Assembly (NCBI RefSeq): GCF_964026555.1
Contig: NZ_OZ032159.1
Span: forward strand, 1,178,001 to 1,242,000
Length of the DNA: 64,000 nt
Direction of reading: 5' to 3'
Source: Candidatus Tisiphia endosymbiont of Beris chalybata
GTDB lineage: Bacteria; Pseudomonadota; Alphaproteobacteria; Rickettsiales; Rickettsiaceae
Positions 44,030-53,171 of the stretch are shown here, in pieces. The notes below the pieces were generated by a model. That model made no database searches and was not told the DNA's origin. It saw only the letters and a list, made by a program, of their open reading frames with translations. Each line of letters starts with the position of its first letter. The first letter of the stretch is position 1. The position numbers and the translations under genes are program-made.

Positions 44030-44099
44030 CTATAAAGTACGTGAGCACGTGAGTCCATGATAAAATAAAAAAAACAATTTTTGAAAGACGAGTAGTATA
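44030..44099. repeat. PC-family repeat, right half only
   Basis: AAGTACGTGAGCACGTGAGT through AAAAAACAATTTTTGAAAG and ACGAGTAGTATA matches the right half of the PC copy at 52921. It ends just before the dehydratase stop codon. Confidence 0.65.
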
Positions 44100-44101
44100 A
44101 T

Positions 44102-45163
44102 CTACTTAAGGGTGGGTAGATGTAATAGATCTGATCTTTTACCAAGCTCTTGATAAATACTTACATCTATATTGCCTCCGGATAACAGCACTAACACTTT
44201 TTGAGGAGTAGATTGTTTTTTTAACCAGTTCACTACGCCTACCATATTTAAAGCACATGAGGGTTCACAGGTAACTTTTAATAAATGTGTTAACCAGCTA
44301 GTCCAATAATATATTAAATGTTCCTCTGCTAGAAAAAAATCATCTAGTTTTTTTAAATAGTGAAATGTACGTTCGGAAACACTTAAAGTACGTAAACCAT
44401 CTGCTACAGTTGGCGGAGAATCAGTAAATCTATATATAGTATTTTGTTTTATAGATAAAAAAGCATCATTCGCCTGACTTGGTTCCACTCCTATAAGCAA
44501 ACTAGATGGAGATAATAATTCCTTTGCTAGATATGACCCTGCAAGTAATCCCCCTCCACCGCACGCAGCGAAAATAGCATTTGGGTAAAAGCTTAATTGT
44601 TGCAGCGCTTCATAACACATTGTACTTGCTCCCACTATGCTAGACTCGCTATCAGAAGGATGCAAGTAATAAAAACCATTTGCTATGTCAGCTTTTGCTC
44701 TGTTTTCTGCTACCTGTCTAGTCTCAGTAAGTATTACTTCAGCGCCATAATATTTTGCTGCTTGTTGTTTAATCAAAGAAGTATTTTTAGGTAAATAAAT
44801 TCTAGCGTGAAGATTAAGGATCTTGGCGGCCCATGCAAGCCCAAGCCCATGATTCCCTGTACTATATGCTACTACTTTAGTAGGTAAGGATTTTTTTTCT
44901 TTTTGTTCTAATAAATGATTTAATACTCCTCTTACTTTAAAGGCGCCAGTTTTTTGCAATGATTCAGCTTTAAAAAAAATTTCATGCCCTAACATTTCAT
45001 TTAAAGTGCTAGATTGAATTATAGGAGTTAAATATAGATATTCTTTTATTCTATTACTTGCTATTGCTATAGGATGTACATGCTGAATTGATAGTTTCAT
45101 ATGACTACAGTTAATTCCGTTAATTCTTAGTAAACATGGAGTTTTATTTTTAGCTATACCCAA
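44102..45163 (-). CDS. PLP-dependent serine/threonine dehydratase-family enzyme
   Basis: 353 residues from 45163, or 332 from the ATG at 45100 (MKLSIQHVHPIAIASNRIKE), which fits the family better. The cofactor lysine lies in KTGAFKVRG (residue 55 from the second start), a phosphate-binding CGGGGLLAG loop is present, and the C-terminus has LLSGGNID. This fold-type II family includes threonine ammonia-lyase, serine dehydratase and serine racemase. No ACT regulatory domain is present, so a catabolic or racemase-type enzyme is more likely than biosynthetic IlvA. A PC repeat lies at each end. Confidence 0.83.
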   Translation of the reverse strand: MGIAKNKTPCLLRINGINCSHMKLSIQHVHPIAIASNRIKEYLYLTPIIQSSTLNEMLGHEIFFKAESLQKTGAFKVRGVLNHLLEQKEKKSLPTKVVAYSTGNHGLGLAWAAKILNLHARIYLPKNTSLIKQQAAKYYGAEVILTETRQVAENRAKADIANGFYYLHPSDSESSIVGASTMCYEALQQLSFYPNAIFAACGGGGLLAGSYLAKELLSPSSLLIGVEPSQANDAFLSIKQNTIYRFTDSPPTVADGLRTLSVSERTFHYLKKLDDFFLAEEHLIYYWTSWLTHLLKVTCEPSCALNMVGVVNWLKKQSTPQKVLVLLSGGNIDVSIYQELGKRSDLLHLPTLK

Positions 45164-45187
45164 GGGATCATTCTAGTATAGCAGTAA

Positions 45188-45464
45188 TATACTCTTCGCC
45201 TTTCAAGAGTTTGTTTCTTCATTAGACCTCTTGCATAACCTAATCTAATTGGTAATTTTGTCGTCGAAACTCCTCTCTGTTCCTCACGTACGTCTATGTA
45301 CGCTGCGGTACTCGACTTCGTTTCTCCTAAAAATTCTTCAATTATCTTTAGGTTATGCAAGAGGTCTATTTTATCAAAGTTTCGCGTGCTCACGTACTTA
45401 GTTGTACGCTGCGCGCGCTCACCCCTGGCAAATAAAATCCAACTCTTGAAATCCATTGAGTATA
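45188..45464. repeat. PC-family repeat with a PA element inserted
   Basis: Left TATACTCTTCGCCTTTCAAG and right CTTGAAATCCATTGAGTATA are the two ends of one PC element, core GTGCTCACGTACTTAGTTGT then ACGCTGC. It is split by PA at 45223. The uninterrupted version is at 52921-53036 (reverse orientation). Confidence 0.85.
45223..45368. repeat. Palindromic element, PA family (nested in PC)
   Basis: 146 bp, perfect ends, inserted at a TA between TTTCTTCAT and TTTTATCAAAG of a PC element. Confidence 0.95.
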
Positions 45465-45591
45465 CCATTTCCGAAAACTAATCATCTACGTTTGCCTTGC
45501 TTCATGATCTCCGCTCCTTGCGTACTAATATGTACGCTCCGGTGCAAGGGCACTCGTACTCCTAATACTAATTTAGTTTTGGGAAATGGTA
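45463..45591. repeat. Palindromic element, PH family (ends match IS630 at 51654)
   Basis: 129 bp from TACCATTTCCGAAAACTAAT to TTAGTTTTGGGAAATGGTA. Interior core TCCGCTCCTTGCGTACTAAT then ATGTACGCTCCGG is the shared hairpin. The terminal TACCATTTCC matches the ends of the IS630 element at 51654-52759. Confidence 0.82.
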
Positions 45592-45889
45592 TAAGTAATA
45601 TACGTTCAGTTTAAAAGCGGTACTCAAAGATCTCTTCCTTTCAAGCTTAAATAGCTAGAGTATACCCTTTTGCTATATCAATTAACCTTGCCTAGGTGCA
45701 GCCCATTTACGGGCTTACCTACCATATAGTGACAAGAATGAAACTGTAGTACCGTAAAAACCTTGCCCCATTGATAATAATTTAAATTGTTTAACTGTTT
45801 TTAATATCATAAAATTGCTTGAAATCCTAGTATGATAATATTATATAGCTAACAGCTGCCCTAGTATATAAATTTCTTAAGGTTTTTGT

Positions 45890-48232
45890 ATGATAAATAA
45901 AGAAAAATTACCCCTACTTGTATTAAGGGATATGGTGGTATTTCCTGGTATGATTGCCCCTATATTTGTTGGCCGAGCAAAATCTATTCATGCCCTACTT
46001 AGTACCGATAATATAGATAATAATAGGCAGATACTTTTAGTATTACAAAAACAACAAAACCAAGATTCCCCAAAGATCCAAGACCTTCATTCGGTAGGAG
46101 TCATTGCTAAAATTATCCAAACTGTAAGAGTGCAAAATAATGCAAAAGTTCTAGTGGAAGCAACTAGTAGAGTTAAGCTTTATAATATCACTAATAATGA
46201 AACATTCGAGGCTGAATACAGCATAATAGAGGATGAAGAAGTAACAGATATAGAAAGTTTAAAAGTTGCTACCACAAATGTTATTGAACTATTTTTAGAC
46301 TATACTAGGAACCATAAAAAAATTAATCCTGAGATCACCGAAACTATAGCAGCAGAAATTAAAAAAGATCCTACAAACTTTAGTTATATTACCAATGTTC
46401 TCTCTTCTCATTTGGTCGCCCCGTTATTAATAAAACAAACCCTATTAGAGGAAACAAAACCGCAAGCTAGAGTTAAAACTATAATAGATACTTTAATATC
46501 TGGAATGGCCCAATTAGAAGCTGAACAGTCTTTACAACAAAGATTAAAAAAACAGATAGAGAAAACTCAACGTGATTATTATTTGCATGAGCAAATGAAA
46601 GCTATCCAAAAGGAGCTTGAAGATGATAAAACTGACTTTTCAGATATAGAGAAAAAAATTCGCACCCTAAAGCTTTCTAAGGAAGCTAAAGAAAAAGCAG
46701 AAAATGAATTAAAAAAATTAAAACTGATGAATCAAATGTCAGGAGAATCATCAGTAATTCGTAACTACCTAGATACTTTGTTAGCTATGCCATGGGGGAA
46801 ATCTGATAGTACTAAAATTGATATCACTAAAACAAGAAACATTTTAGATCGCGACCATTTCGGCCTAGAAAAAGTCAAAGATCGTATTATCGAATATTTA
46901 GCAGTGTTACAACGTTCAAAAAAAATTAAAGGCCCTATATTATGTTTAATTGGACCGCCAGGGGTAGGTAAAACTTCATTAGTGAAATCAATTGCCGAAG
47001 CAATAGGCAGAAAATACACTAAATTTGCTCTTGGGGGCGTGCGAGATGAATCAGAAATTAGAGGCCATAGAAAAACATATCTTGGGTCTATGCCCGGTAA
47101 AATCATAAATTTAATTAAAAAATCTAAGACCAGTAACCCGGTGATGTTACTTGATGAAATCGATAAAATGGGTTCTGATTTTCGAGGGGATCCTGCTTCG
47201 GCATTACTAGAAGTACTAGATCCAGAGCAAAATAGCCACTTTGTTGATCATTATTTGGAAGTGGAGTATGATATATCGGAAGTAATGTTCATTGCTACCG
47301 CAAATTCTTATAATCTACCTAGGGCCCTATTAGACCGTATGGAAATAATTAACGTTTCTGGGTATGTGGAAGAGGAAAAGCTACAAATTGCTAAAAACTA
47401 TTTAATTCCTAAGCAGTTTAAAATGCATAATATGCGGGAAAATGAGCTCTTCATTGAGGATCCAGCCCTTTTAGAAATAATTCGCTATTATACCAAAGAA
47501 TCTGGGGTTAGATCCCTTGAAAGAGAAATTAGTGCTATCACCCGCAAAGCTTTACAAAGAATTTTAAGTAATAAAGCAATTAAAAGTATCTCTATAGCGT
47601 CCACAAACCTGGAAGAATATCTCGGAGTACAAAAATATAATTTTGGCTTAGCTGAGAAGGAAGATCAAATCGGCAGTACTACTGGCTTAGCATATACAGA
47701 AGTAGGAGGAGAATTACTAACTGTTGAAGCATTAACATTTCCGGGCAAGGGAGAAATTAAAACTACCGGGAAGCTGGGAGATGTAATGAAAGAGTCAGCC
47801 CAGGCAGCTTATAGTTGTTTTCGTTCCAGAGCAAATAGTTTTGGCCTAAAATATGAGGATTATAAAGATCTAGATATTCATTTACATGTGCCTGCAGGGG
47901 CAATACCTAAAGATGGGCCTTCTGCCGGCTGTGCTATATTTACCACTATTGTCTCACTTATGACTAAAACCCCGGTTAAACGAACTATAGCAATGACAGG
48001 AGAAATTACTTTAAGAGGGATGGTATTGCCTATTGGAGGATTAAAAGAAAAACTATTAGCTGCTAGTAGAGGGGGGATTAAAATAGTGCTAATACCTGCA
48101 GAAAATGTCAAAGATTTAAAAGAAATTCCTATTACTATAAAAAATAATTTAGAAATCTTGCCAGTATCCACAATTGATGAAGTATTAAAATGCGCTTTAG
48201 TGAATACTAATTTTATTGCTACTCCAGGTTAA
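45890..48232 (+). CDS. lon: ATP-dependent Lon protease
   Basis: 780 residues. The N-terminal substrate domain begins LPLLVLRDMVVFPGMIAPIFVGR; a coiled linker follows; Walker A GPPGVGKTS lies near 354 and Walker B with LLDEIDKM near 420. The proteolytic domain has the catalytic serine in DGPSAG (about 677) and lysine in GGLKEKLLAA (about 720), matching E. coli Ser679/Lys722. Length and motifs are normal. It degrades misfolded and regulatory proteins in the cytoplasm. The gene is isolated, with repeats on both sides. Confidence 0.97.
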   Translation: MINKEKLPLLVLRDMVVFPGMIAPIFVGRAKSIHALLSTDNIDNNRQILLVLQKQQNQDSPKIQDLHSVGVIAKIIQTVRVQNNAKVLVEATSRVKLYNITNNETFEAEYSIIEDEEVTDIESLKVATTNVIELFLDYTRNHKKINPEITETIAAEIKKDPTNFSYITNVLSSHLVAPLLIKQTLLEETKPQARVKTIIDTLISGMAQLEAEQSLQQRLKKQIEKTQRDYYLHEQMKAIQKELEDDKTDFSDIEKKIRTLKLSKEAKEKAENELKKLKLMNQMSGESSVIRNYLDTLLAMPWGKSDSTKIDITKTRNILDRDHFGLEKVKDRIIEYLAVLQRSKKIKGPILCLIGPPGVGKTSLVKSIAEAIGRKYTKFALGGVRDESEIRGHRKTYLGSMPGKIINLIKKSKTSNPVMLLDEIDKMGSDFRGDPASALLEVLDPEQNSHFVDHYLEVEYDISEVMFIATANSYNLPRALLDRMEIINVSGYVEEEKLQIAKNYLIPKQFKMHNMRENELFIEDPALLEIIRYYTKESGVRSLEREISAITRKALQRILSNKAIKSISIASTNLEEYLGVQKYNFGLAEKEDQIGSTTGLAYTEVGGELLTVEALTFPGKGEIKTTGKLGDVMKESAQAAYSCFRSRANSFGLKYEDYKDLDIHLHVPAGAIPKDGPSAGCAIFTTIVSLMTKTPVKRTIAMTGEITLRGMVLPIGGLKEKLLAASRGGIKIVLIPAENVKDLKEIPITIKNNLEILPVSTIDEVLKCALVNTNFIATPG

Positions 48233-48260
48233 CTCTACCTTAACCTGCACCGTAGTAACA

Positions 48261-48535
48261 TATACTGCTCGTATACTACTAGTCTTTCAAAAATTGTTTT
48301 TTTATTTTGAATGGCGAGCGCGCACATCGTACATGTAAGCAGGTGAGTTTTTGATAAAATAGACCTCTTTCCCAGCTTGCATCGGGCAGGGAATTTGAAG
48401 GATACCCTGCCCACCGAACCGCAGCGTATTTAAATGTATGTGAGGATTCGAGGCTAAATTCATTGTCCCAATTACCAGCGCGCGTAGAGTTTCGAAAGAG
48501 GTCTAATAAAAAAACAATTAGGCAAAGTGAGTAGG
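48261..48535. repeat. PC-family repeat split by a PD element
   Basis: Left part TATACTGCTCGTATACTACT to TTTTTGATAAAA and right part ATAAAAAAACAATTAGGCAA belong to one PC element. The PD element at 48360 lies between. Confidence 0.7.
48360..48505. repeat. Palindromic element, PD family (nested in PC)
   Basis: 146 bp from TAGACCTCTTTCCCAGCTTG to GTTTCGAAAGAGGTCTA, core GCAGCGTATTTAAATGTATG then TGAGGATTCG. Confidence 0.92.
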
Positions 48536-48538
48536 TAT

Positions 48539-49745
48539 ATGAATAGTTTATTTTCTTTCTTAGGCCTTTTAATGCTGTTTACTTTTCAAATATATGCAAG
48601 TGACAGTATAGTCAAACCCGGCCTATTTTATAATCATTATGTACAAGATCAGCATGTTATTCATGTATTAACTATTGACCCTAAATATTTTTCTGTAGAG
48701 TTAGTTAAAGCCCATAATCAAGTAATTGGGAGAGAAACAGTAGAAGCTATTGGATTACGCACAGGAGCGGTCGCTGCTATTAATTCTGGTTTTTTTGAAA
48801 TTGGTAATAGTGAGGATGGGCGTCCAAGCCTGACATTAATGATTCATGGTCAACTTTTTGGTCTTAGAAAACAATTGCAAAGTTTACTGATACTAGATCA
48901 AGGTAACTTGCAAATTACCCAAGGAACGGCCAAAATTTCTCTAGAAGTAGATAAAACATTAATTATCCCAAATCAAATTAATTTTTTTTCTAACTCTAAG
49001 GATATTAGTCTATATAATGATGTATGGGCGCCTACTTCATTAACGCCTTATACTAATAGAGAAGTTCTGATAGATAATAATTTTATTGTAACTGAAGTCA
49101 GTAATCATGGGGATAATCTAATTCCCATAAAAGGTTTAGTGTTATCTTTTCCAGCTGCAAGAGCTTTACCTGTCATAAAACAAGGAGATCATGTAAAACT
49201 GCATTTAGAATTTATAGATAAAGATAATAGTCCTATCAAGCTAAGTAAAACTGCCTCAATAGTAAGTGGTATACCCCTATTAGTGCAAGATGGAAAAAGC
49301 GTAAATAAATGGGCCTATTGGGCAAGGGATAACTGAAGCTCATGCCCGTACTGCTTTAGGAGTACGATCAGATGGCACTATAATTATAGTTGTTGCTGAG
49401 CATCTTTATAAACAATCTATCAAATCTCTTACATTAGGACAAATTAGCACAATTTTAAGAAAAGAAAAAAACATCGCCAGGGAAAAATTAACCATTTCTG
49501 AGGTTGTAAAGATTTTAGAAAAAAAATTTAGTGATAAAGAAGTGAGAGGATTAACTATACAAGAACTAGCGGATTACATGACTGCGCTTGGATGTGTAGT
49601 AGCAATTAATTTAGATGGTGGGGGATCTTCTACATTGTTTATGGAGGGAAAAATTCTTAATAATCCTACTGGAGATAAAGAGGAAGCCTTAGGAGAAAAG
49701 GTATTACGGCCAGTATCAGATGCAATTATAATAAAACAACTCTAA
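48539..49745 (+). pseudogene. Phosphodiester glycosidase (NAGPA-type) family protein, frameshifted
   Basis: From the ATG at 48539 a signal peptide (SLFSFLGLLMLFTFQIYAS) leads into the family domain with GAVAAINSGFFEIGN and PSLTLMIHGQ. The first frame stops at 49336 after WARDN. One frame over, from about 49326, the domain continues as GITEAHARTALGVRSDGTII and the hallmark NLDGGGSSTLFMEG, to the stop at 49745. Deleting one base in GGGCAAGGGAT restores WAGITEAHARTALG. The exported enzyme would cleave sugar phosphodiesters. A recent mutation or a sequencing error would look the same. Confidence 0.82.
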
Positions 49746-49752
49746 AGGCTAC

Positions 49753-49977
49753 TTTACACCATTAAAGAGGCTACTGTCAAACGCTATTACTATGACAGCC
49801 ATCAGCAGCTTAAAGAGCACTTGCATAACTTTATCAATGCCTATAACTTTGCGAAAAGGCTTAAAACTTTAAAAGGACTAACTCCTTATGAATTTATTAT
49901 AAAATCCTTCCAATTAGAACCAGAAATATTTATAGTAAATCCACACCATTACACCCTGGCACTAAACACACCTAGCT
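49753..49977 (+). pseudogene. IS481-type integrase, C-terminal fragment
   Basis: Plus-strand reading TIKEATVKRYYYDSHQQLKE, LHNFINAYNFAKRLKTLKGL and TPYEFIIKSFQLEPEIFIVN matches the end of IS481-like rve integrases up to a stop at 49975-49977. The catalytic core is absent. It begins eight bases after the glycosidase stop. Confidence 0.8.
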
Positions 49978-49990
49978 GAATTTTATAGTA

Positions 49991-50188
49991 GTGTTGATAT
50001 ACAAAGCGCAGAGCTTCAGTTCTCTTTCTGGTAAAACTCCTTGGGAGAAATATAAAGATCTAAAATCTTTCGTTCCTTTTATACGAGAAATTGAAAAAAA
50101 TTATGACCCATTAAAAGAACCGTTTATTATGCAAAATTACAAATATAATAACAAATTAAAGGTAATTAATAAACCTAAAAACACATAA
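49991..50188 (+). CDS. Short hypothetical protein
   Basis: 65 residues (MLIYKAQSFSSLSGKTPWEK to INKPKNT), no recognisable motif. The C-terminal half looks coding-like (FIREIEKNYDPLKEPF). No clear ribosome binding site. It may be the tail of a gene broken by the IS481 remnant. Confidence 0.25.
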   Translation: MLIYKAQSFSSLSGKTPWEKYKDLKSFVPFIREIEKNYDPLKEPFIMQNYKYNNKLKVINKPKNT

Positions 50189-50228
50189 TCCGTGTCATTA
50201 GTTAGGAATTGACCAAACAGTCTTGTTG

Positions 50229-50334
50229 TATAGTCACTTAGGTTAAACTAGCTACGTTGTTGCTCGTCGCTTACCTAGTATCTCCTAGGCTTCACTCCTC
50301 GCGCCTAGTATCTAATTCCACCTAAGTGACTATA
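50229..50334. repeat. Palindromic element, PI family
   Basis: 106 bp bounded by TATAGTCACTTAGGT and ACCTAAGTGACTATA. The interior has internal mirror pieces (CTAGTATCTCCTAGG). Only copy seen in this window; TATA ends suggest a TA target like the other families. The rest of 50189-50526 holds nothing that I recognise. Confidence 0.82.
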
Positions 50335-50526
50335 ACTATCTCTATAAATCACCCATCAATTTCCTGAGAATGAATAGTCACCTACTAAAAATGAAATAAG
50401 ATTTTACGTAAATGGTCTAAGCCTACCCGAAAGAAAGATTGAGCTTTACGTTGATATTTTCTGAGTTTTATCTGCACAAGGTTATGTTGCCAAGTGCCTA
50501 CTTATGCGGTTTGATTGGCAAATAGA

Positions 50527-50958
50527 TTAAAATTTTTGATATTTATCCACCATCCAATTGATAAATGTACTATCCACAGACTGTTTTTTGAGAGAATATT
50601 GATACACTTCTTTTATTAAATCAATAAGATTGGTGAATGGGAAATTTAAATTTCTTTCAATTAGAATCTCTATAGTGGCGCTCGTTGCGTTACTAAAGAT
50701 CTCCATTTGTTCCATAGAAAGCAGCTCTCCTTTAAACTCTTCTTCCTCAATAAAAATTGAATCTAAGCTCACGTCAAGTGCTTTGGCAATTAATTGCAAA
50801 GTATGAGCACTTGGGTTTTTAGAGGTTCCAGAGATAATACTGTATATAGTATTTCTATTTAAACCCGTTGTTTTTTCGATATCTATAGCAGATATTCTTT
50901 TTTGAGTCATCAACTCATTAATTTTATTATTAACACTTACCATTAAATATAATTTCAT
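50527..50958 (-). CDS. XRE-family helix-turn-helix regulator
   Basis: 143 residues, or 137 from the internal ATG (MVSVNNKINELMTQKRISAI). The HTH lies at about 10-70: ISAIDIEKTTGLNRNTIYSI, then PSAHTLQLIAKALDVSLDSI. The C-terminal 70 residues are helical and unrecognised. Such Cro/CI-type proteins bind DNA as dimers. It stands alone between repeats, with no phage or toxin partner visible, although the small frame at 50995-51207 is upstream on the same strand. Confidence 0.8.
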   Translation of the reverse strand: MKLYLMVSVNNKINELMTQKRISAIDIEKTTGLNRNTIYSIISGTSKNPSAHTLQLIAKALDVSLDSIFIEEEEFKGELLSMEQMEIFSNATSATIEILIERNLNFPFTNLIDLIKEVYQYSLKKQSVDSTFINWMVDKYQKF

Positions 50959-50994
50959 AATATGAGTTAGTTAATTAACTATAACATTTAGGAG

Positions 50995-51207
50995 CTAAAA
51001 TGTAAATAATGGAATAATATTTAATATATAAAAACAATATATCATGATAATTTGATGATAAATTAAATTATCTGCTTTACATATTAAAAAATAAGTGTAA
51101 AAATTAAAAGTAACACTGGCTAAGAACGCTAGAGTTAAAGTTAAGCGTTTTAAATAACTAAAAGTTGAAGGAGTATTATTTTTATATCGTATACTCGAAT
51201 TATCCAT
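50995..51207 (-). CDS. Small predicted membrane protein, doubtful
   Basis: 70 residues with two possible membrane helices (TLTLAFLASVTFNFYTYFLI and IIMIYCFYILNIIPLF). AT-rich DNA easily gives such frames. It lies upstream of the XRE gene on the same strand, which is the only support. Confidence 0.3.
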   Translation of the reverse strand: MDNSSIRYKNNTPSTFSYLKRLTLTLAFLASVTFNFYTYFLICKADNLIYHQIIMIYCFYILNIIPLFTF

Positions 51208-51224
51208 AGAATGGGATTTTCAAA

Positions 51225-51370
51225 GAGATCTCTCTCGCAACTTGCATCTAACAGGGAATTTGAAGGAGCCTCTTCGCTCCAAACCGCAGTATACTCAAGT
51301 GTATGTGAGGGTTTGAGTCTAGATTCAACCTGCAAATTACCAGCTCGATACGAGCTGAGGCAGAGGTCTA
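51225..51370. repeat. Palindromic element, PD family
   Basis: 146 bp, left end mutated (AGAGATCTCTCTCGC), right end GCAGAGGTCTA. Core GCAGTATACTCAAGTGTATG then TGAGGG. Confidence 0.82.
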
Positions 51371-51393
51371 ACGGATGGTGAGCGAGAAGAGAA

Positions 51394-51539
51394 AAGACTT
51401 CTTGCAGAATTCGTATCGAGCAGGGAATTTGTAGGAGACATGGAACGCAAGGCCCGCAGCGCACTAGGGGGCAGCTGAGGATTCGAGGGATCGACGCACA
51501 AATTACCAACAGGAGTAGAATTATGATGCAAGAAGTCTA
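51394..51539. repeat. Palindromic element, PD family
   Basis: 146 bp, ends AAGACTTCTTGCAGAATTCG and GCAAGAAGTCTA. Same orientation as, and 23 bases from, the previous copy. Core GCAGCGCACTAGGGGGCAGC then TGAGGATTCG. Confidence 0.83.
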
Positions 51540-51666
51540 AAGCAGTACCTAAGGTAGGTAGGCACTCTGCGTCCATAATATTTTTAAAAAATAATTTTTT
51601 AAATCATTCGAGTATAGCTGAATTTTATGCTGGAGTTGCCTAAGGCCGAATAATACCATTTCCCTA

Positions 51667-52269
51667 TTATAAATAGATATATGAACAATTACATATAGAT
51701 TTTATAGTTTCTATTGAAATAGATTGAATAAATTCAATTACAGCATCTTCAAGTTTAGTTAAACAATCGTAAACTTTATTTTTTAATACCGAATCTTTTA
51801 AATGTTGCCACAACCTCTCTACAGGATTTAACTCTGGACTATATGGTGGTAAGTACATAATCTCAATATTAGCTGGTATTGTAAGACCTTTATGCCATCC
51901 AGCTCCATCCATCACTAGTATAACTTTTGTAGTTATATGTTTCGCAAATTCATTAAGAAAAACTTGCATACAGGCCTTATCAACATTCGGAATAATTAAA
52001 CTAAAAGAGTCTCCATCTCTATGATTTGTAGCAGAATAAAGATAAAATGATTTAAATCCCAGCTTTGTAGGAACTGGAGTCCTACTGCCTTTTTCAAACC
52101 ATCCTAAACCATGTTTTGTATTGGTCCCAAACCTAGTCTCATCAAAAAAATAAATAGGTACCATAGGATTATCTTGGTGTACTTGTTGTAGATTTTTTTT
52201 TGAATTCTTCTTGAGAAGATGTGTCAGCTTTGTAATGCCTCTTTCTACCAGTAATATGCCTAAACCCAA
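51667..52269 (-). CDS. IS630 transposase, catalytic frame (OrfB)
   Basis: The catalytic part begins after the A9 tract (KNLQQVHQDNPMVPIYFFDE, first Asp), then VILVMDGAGWHKG (second Asp) and IMYLPPYSPELNPVERLW with the catalytic Glu, the IS630/Tc1 DDE triad. The ATG at 52269 lies inside OrfA; it is more likely translated as an OrfA-OrfB fusion after a +1 shift, equivalent to loss of one A. Confidence 0.88.
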   Translation of the reverse strand: MGLGILLVERGITKLTHLLKKNSKKNLQQVHQDNPMVPIYFFDETRFGTNTKHGLGWFEKGSRTPVPTKLGFKSFYLYSATNHRDGDSFSLIIPNVDKACMQVFLNEFAKHITTKVILVMDGAGWHKGLTIPANIEIMYLPPYSPELNPVERLWQHLKDSVLKNKVYDCLTKLEDAVIEFIQSISIETIKSICNCSYIYL

Positions 52270-52660
52270 GTGCCCCTAGCATTCTATGTATACTAGATTT
52301 TTCTATATCTATATCAAATTTTTCTTTTATCACTATCTTTAATTTCTTAATCGTAATACTACTGTCTCTCTTTATCAAAGTTTTAATCTCATCTTTTTGA
52401 GCAGTATTTAATTTTGATCTAGAAGGCTTTGCTATGTTCTTGAGACCATCAATGCCTTGATCTCGAAATAGAGCAACCCATCTATGTAGCGAAGATCTGT
52501 TGATATCATAAACTTCCGCTACTTTCTTAATACCATGCTTACTCGATGCTAGTATGGCTTTTAATCTTGTTACTACAACACCATTCTTCCCTCCGTTATT
52601 CAAAGCTTCCCTTGCTTTTAATACTAATTCGTCATTTATCATTTTTGATACTTTAGGCAT
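52169..52660 (-). CDS. IS630 transposase, N-terminal frame (OrfA)
   Basis: 163 residues. Helix-turn-helix region KVAEVYDINRSSLHRWVALF followed by RDQGIDGLKNIAKPSRSKL and a second HTH (SITIKKLKIVIKEKFDIDIE, KSSIHRMLG). The frame ends shortly after a run of nine A (TTC then A9 then TCT). The catalytic part is in the neighbouring frame, so slippage on the A run is needed for a full product. Confidence 0.88.
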   Translation of the reverse strand: MPKVSKMINDELVLKAREALNNGGKNGVVVTRLKAILASSKHGIKKVAEVYDINRSSLHRWVALFRDQGIDGLKNIAKPSRSKLNTAQKDEIKTLIKRDSSITIKKLKIVIKEKFDIDIEKSSIHRMLGALGFRHITGRKRHYKADTSSQEEFKKKSTTSTPR

Positions 52661-52765
52661 TTCCTTGTTACTTCCTATTATTTCATTATTACCTAGCTTT
52701 ATATCATAAATTACTCATTCTATCAATCTAATATCTCTGCTTATAATGGGGAAATGGTATAAGTA

Positions 52766-52917
52766 ATAGCCTTCCTGCATAAGTCCATCTAGTTGGTAAC
52801 TTTGTCTTTGCAACCGGGGGTATGAAGCTTTGTAGCTGCTGCTACGTAGCCCCTAGTAGCCGGCTTTGTTCCTTCTACAAATTCCGAATAGGGCTACTTT
52901 GATTTATATACGCAATA
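52766..52917. repeat. PB-family repeat, diverged
   Basis: Left TAGCCTTCCTGCATAAGTCC is clear; right TTTGATTTATATACGCAATA is degenerate. The core is replaced by a different small hairpin GTAGCTGCTGCTACGTAGC. It starts seven bases from the IS630 end. Confidence 0.7.
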
Positions 52918-52920
52918 GAT

Positions 52921-53036
52921 TTCAAGAGTTGGATTTTATTTGGCAGGGGTGAGCGCGCGGAGCGTACAACTAAGTACGTGAGCACGTGCAACTTTGATAA
53001 AATGAAAAAACAACTCTTGAAAGGCGAAGAGTATAC
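52921..53036. repeat. Palindromic element, PC family, uninterrupted
   Basis: Inverted arms TTTCAAGAGTTGGATTTTAT and AAAAACAACTCTTGAAAG, core GGAGCGTACAACTAAGTACG then TGAGCACG. It serves as the empty-site reference for the PC copy at 45188 that carries PA. Confidence 0.85.
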
Positions 53037-53171
53037 ATACATTCTACGCTAAGGTGGCACAAGCTTTATGAGTAATTACTGAGCCCACGAACCCATGGAA
53101 GGTAAAAAAGCAATTCGGCTAAATAAGTAGTAGCTATATAAATCAAACTATAAAAATTCCCTTTGCCAAAC

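Larger units (their letters stand above)
51654..52759 (-). mobile_element. IS630-family insertion sequence
   Basis: 1106 bp including TA at each end. Inverted repeats TACCATTTCCC and GGGAAATGGTA, with ATTATAA just inside both. IS630 elements target and duplicate TA. Two overlapping frames encode the transposase. The ends match those of the PH repeats. Confidence 0.9.

Noticed and set aside
50527..51207. Toxin-antitoxin pair (XRE regulator plus small membrane frame)
   Set aside because: The small frame has no toxin feature and its coding status is doubtful; orientation alone is not enough.
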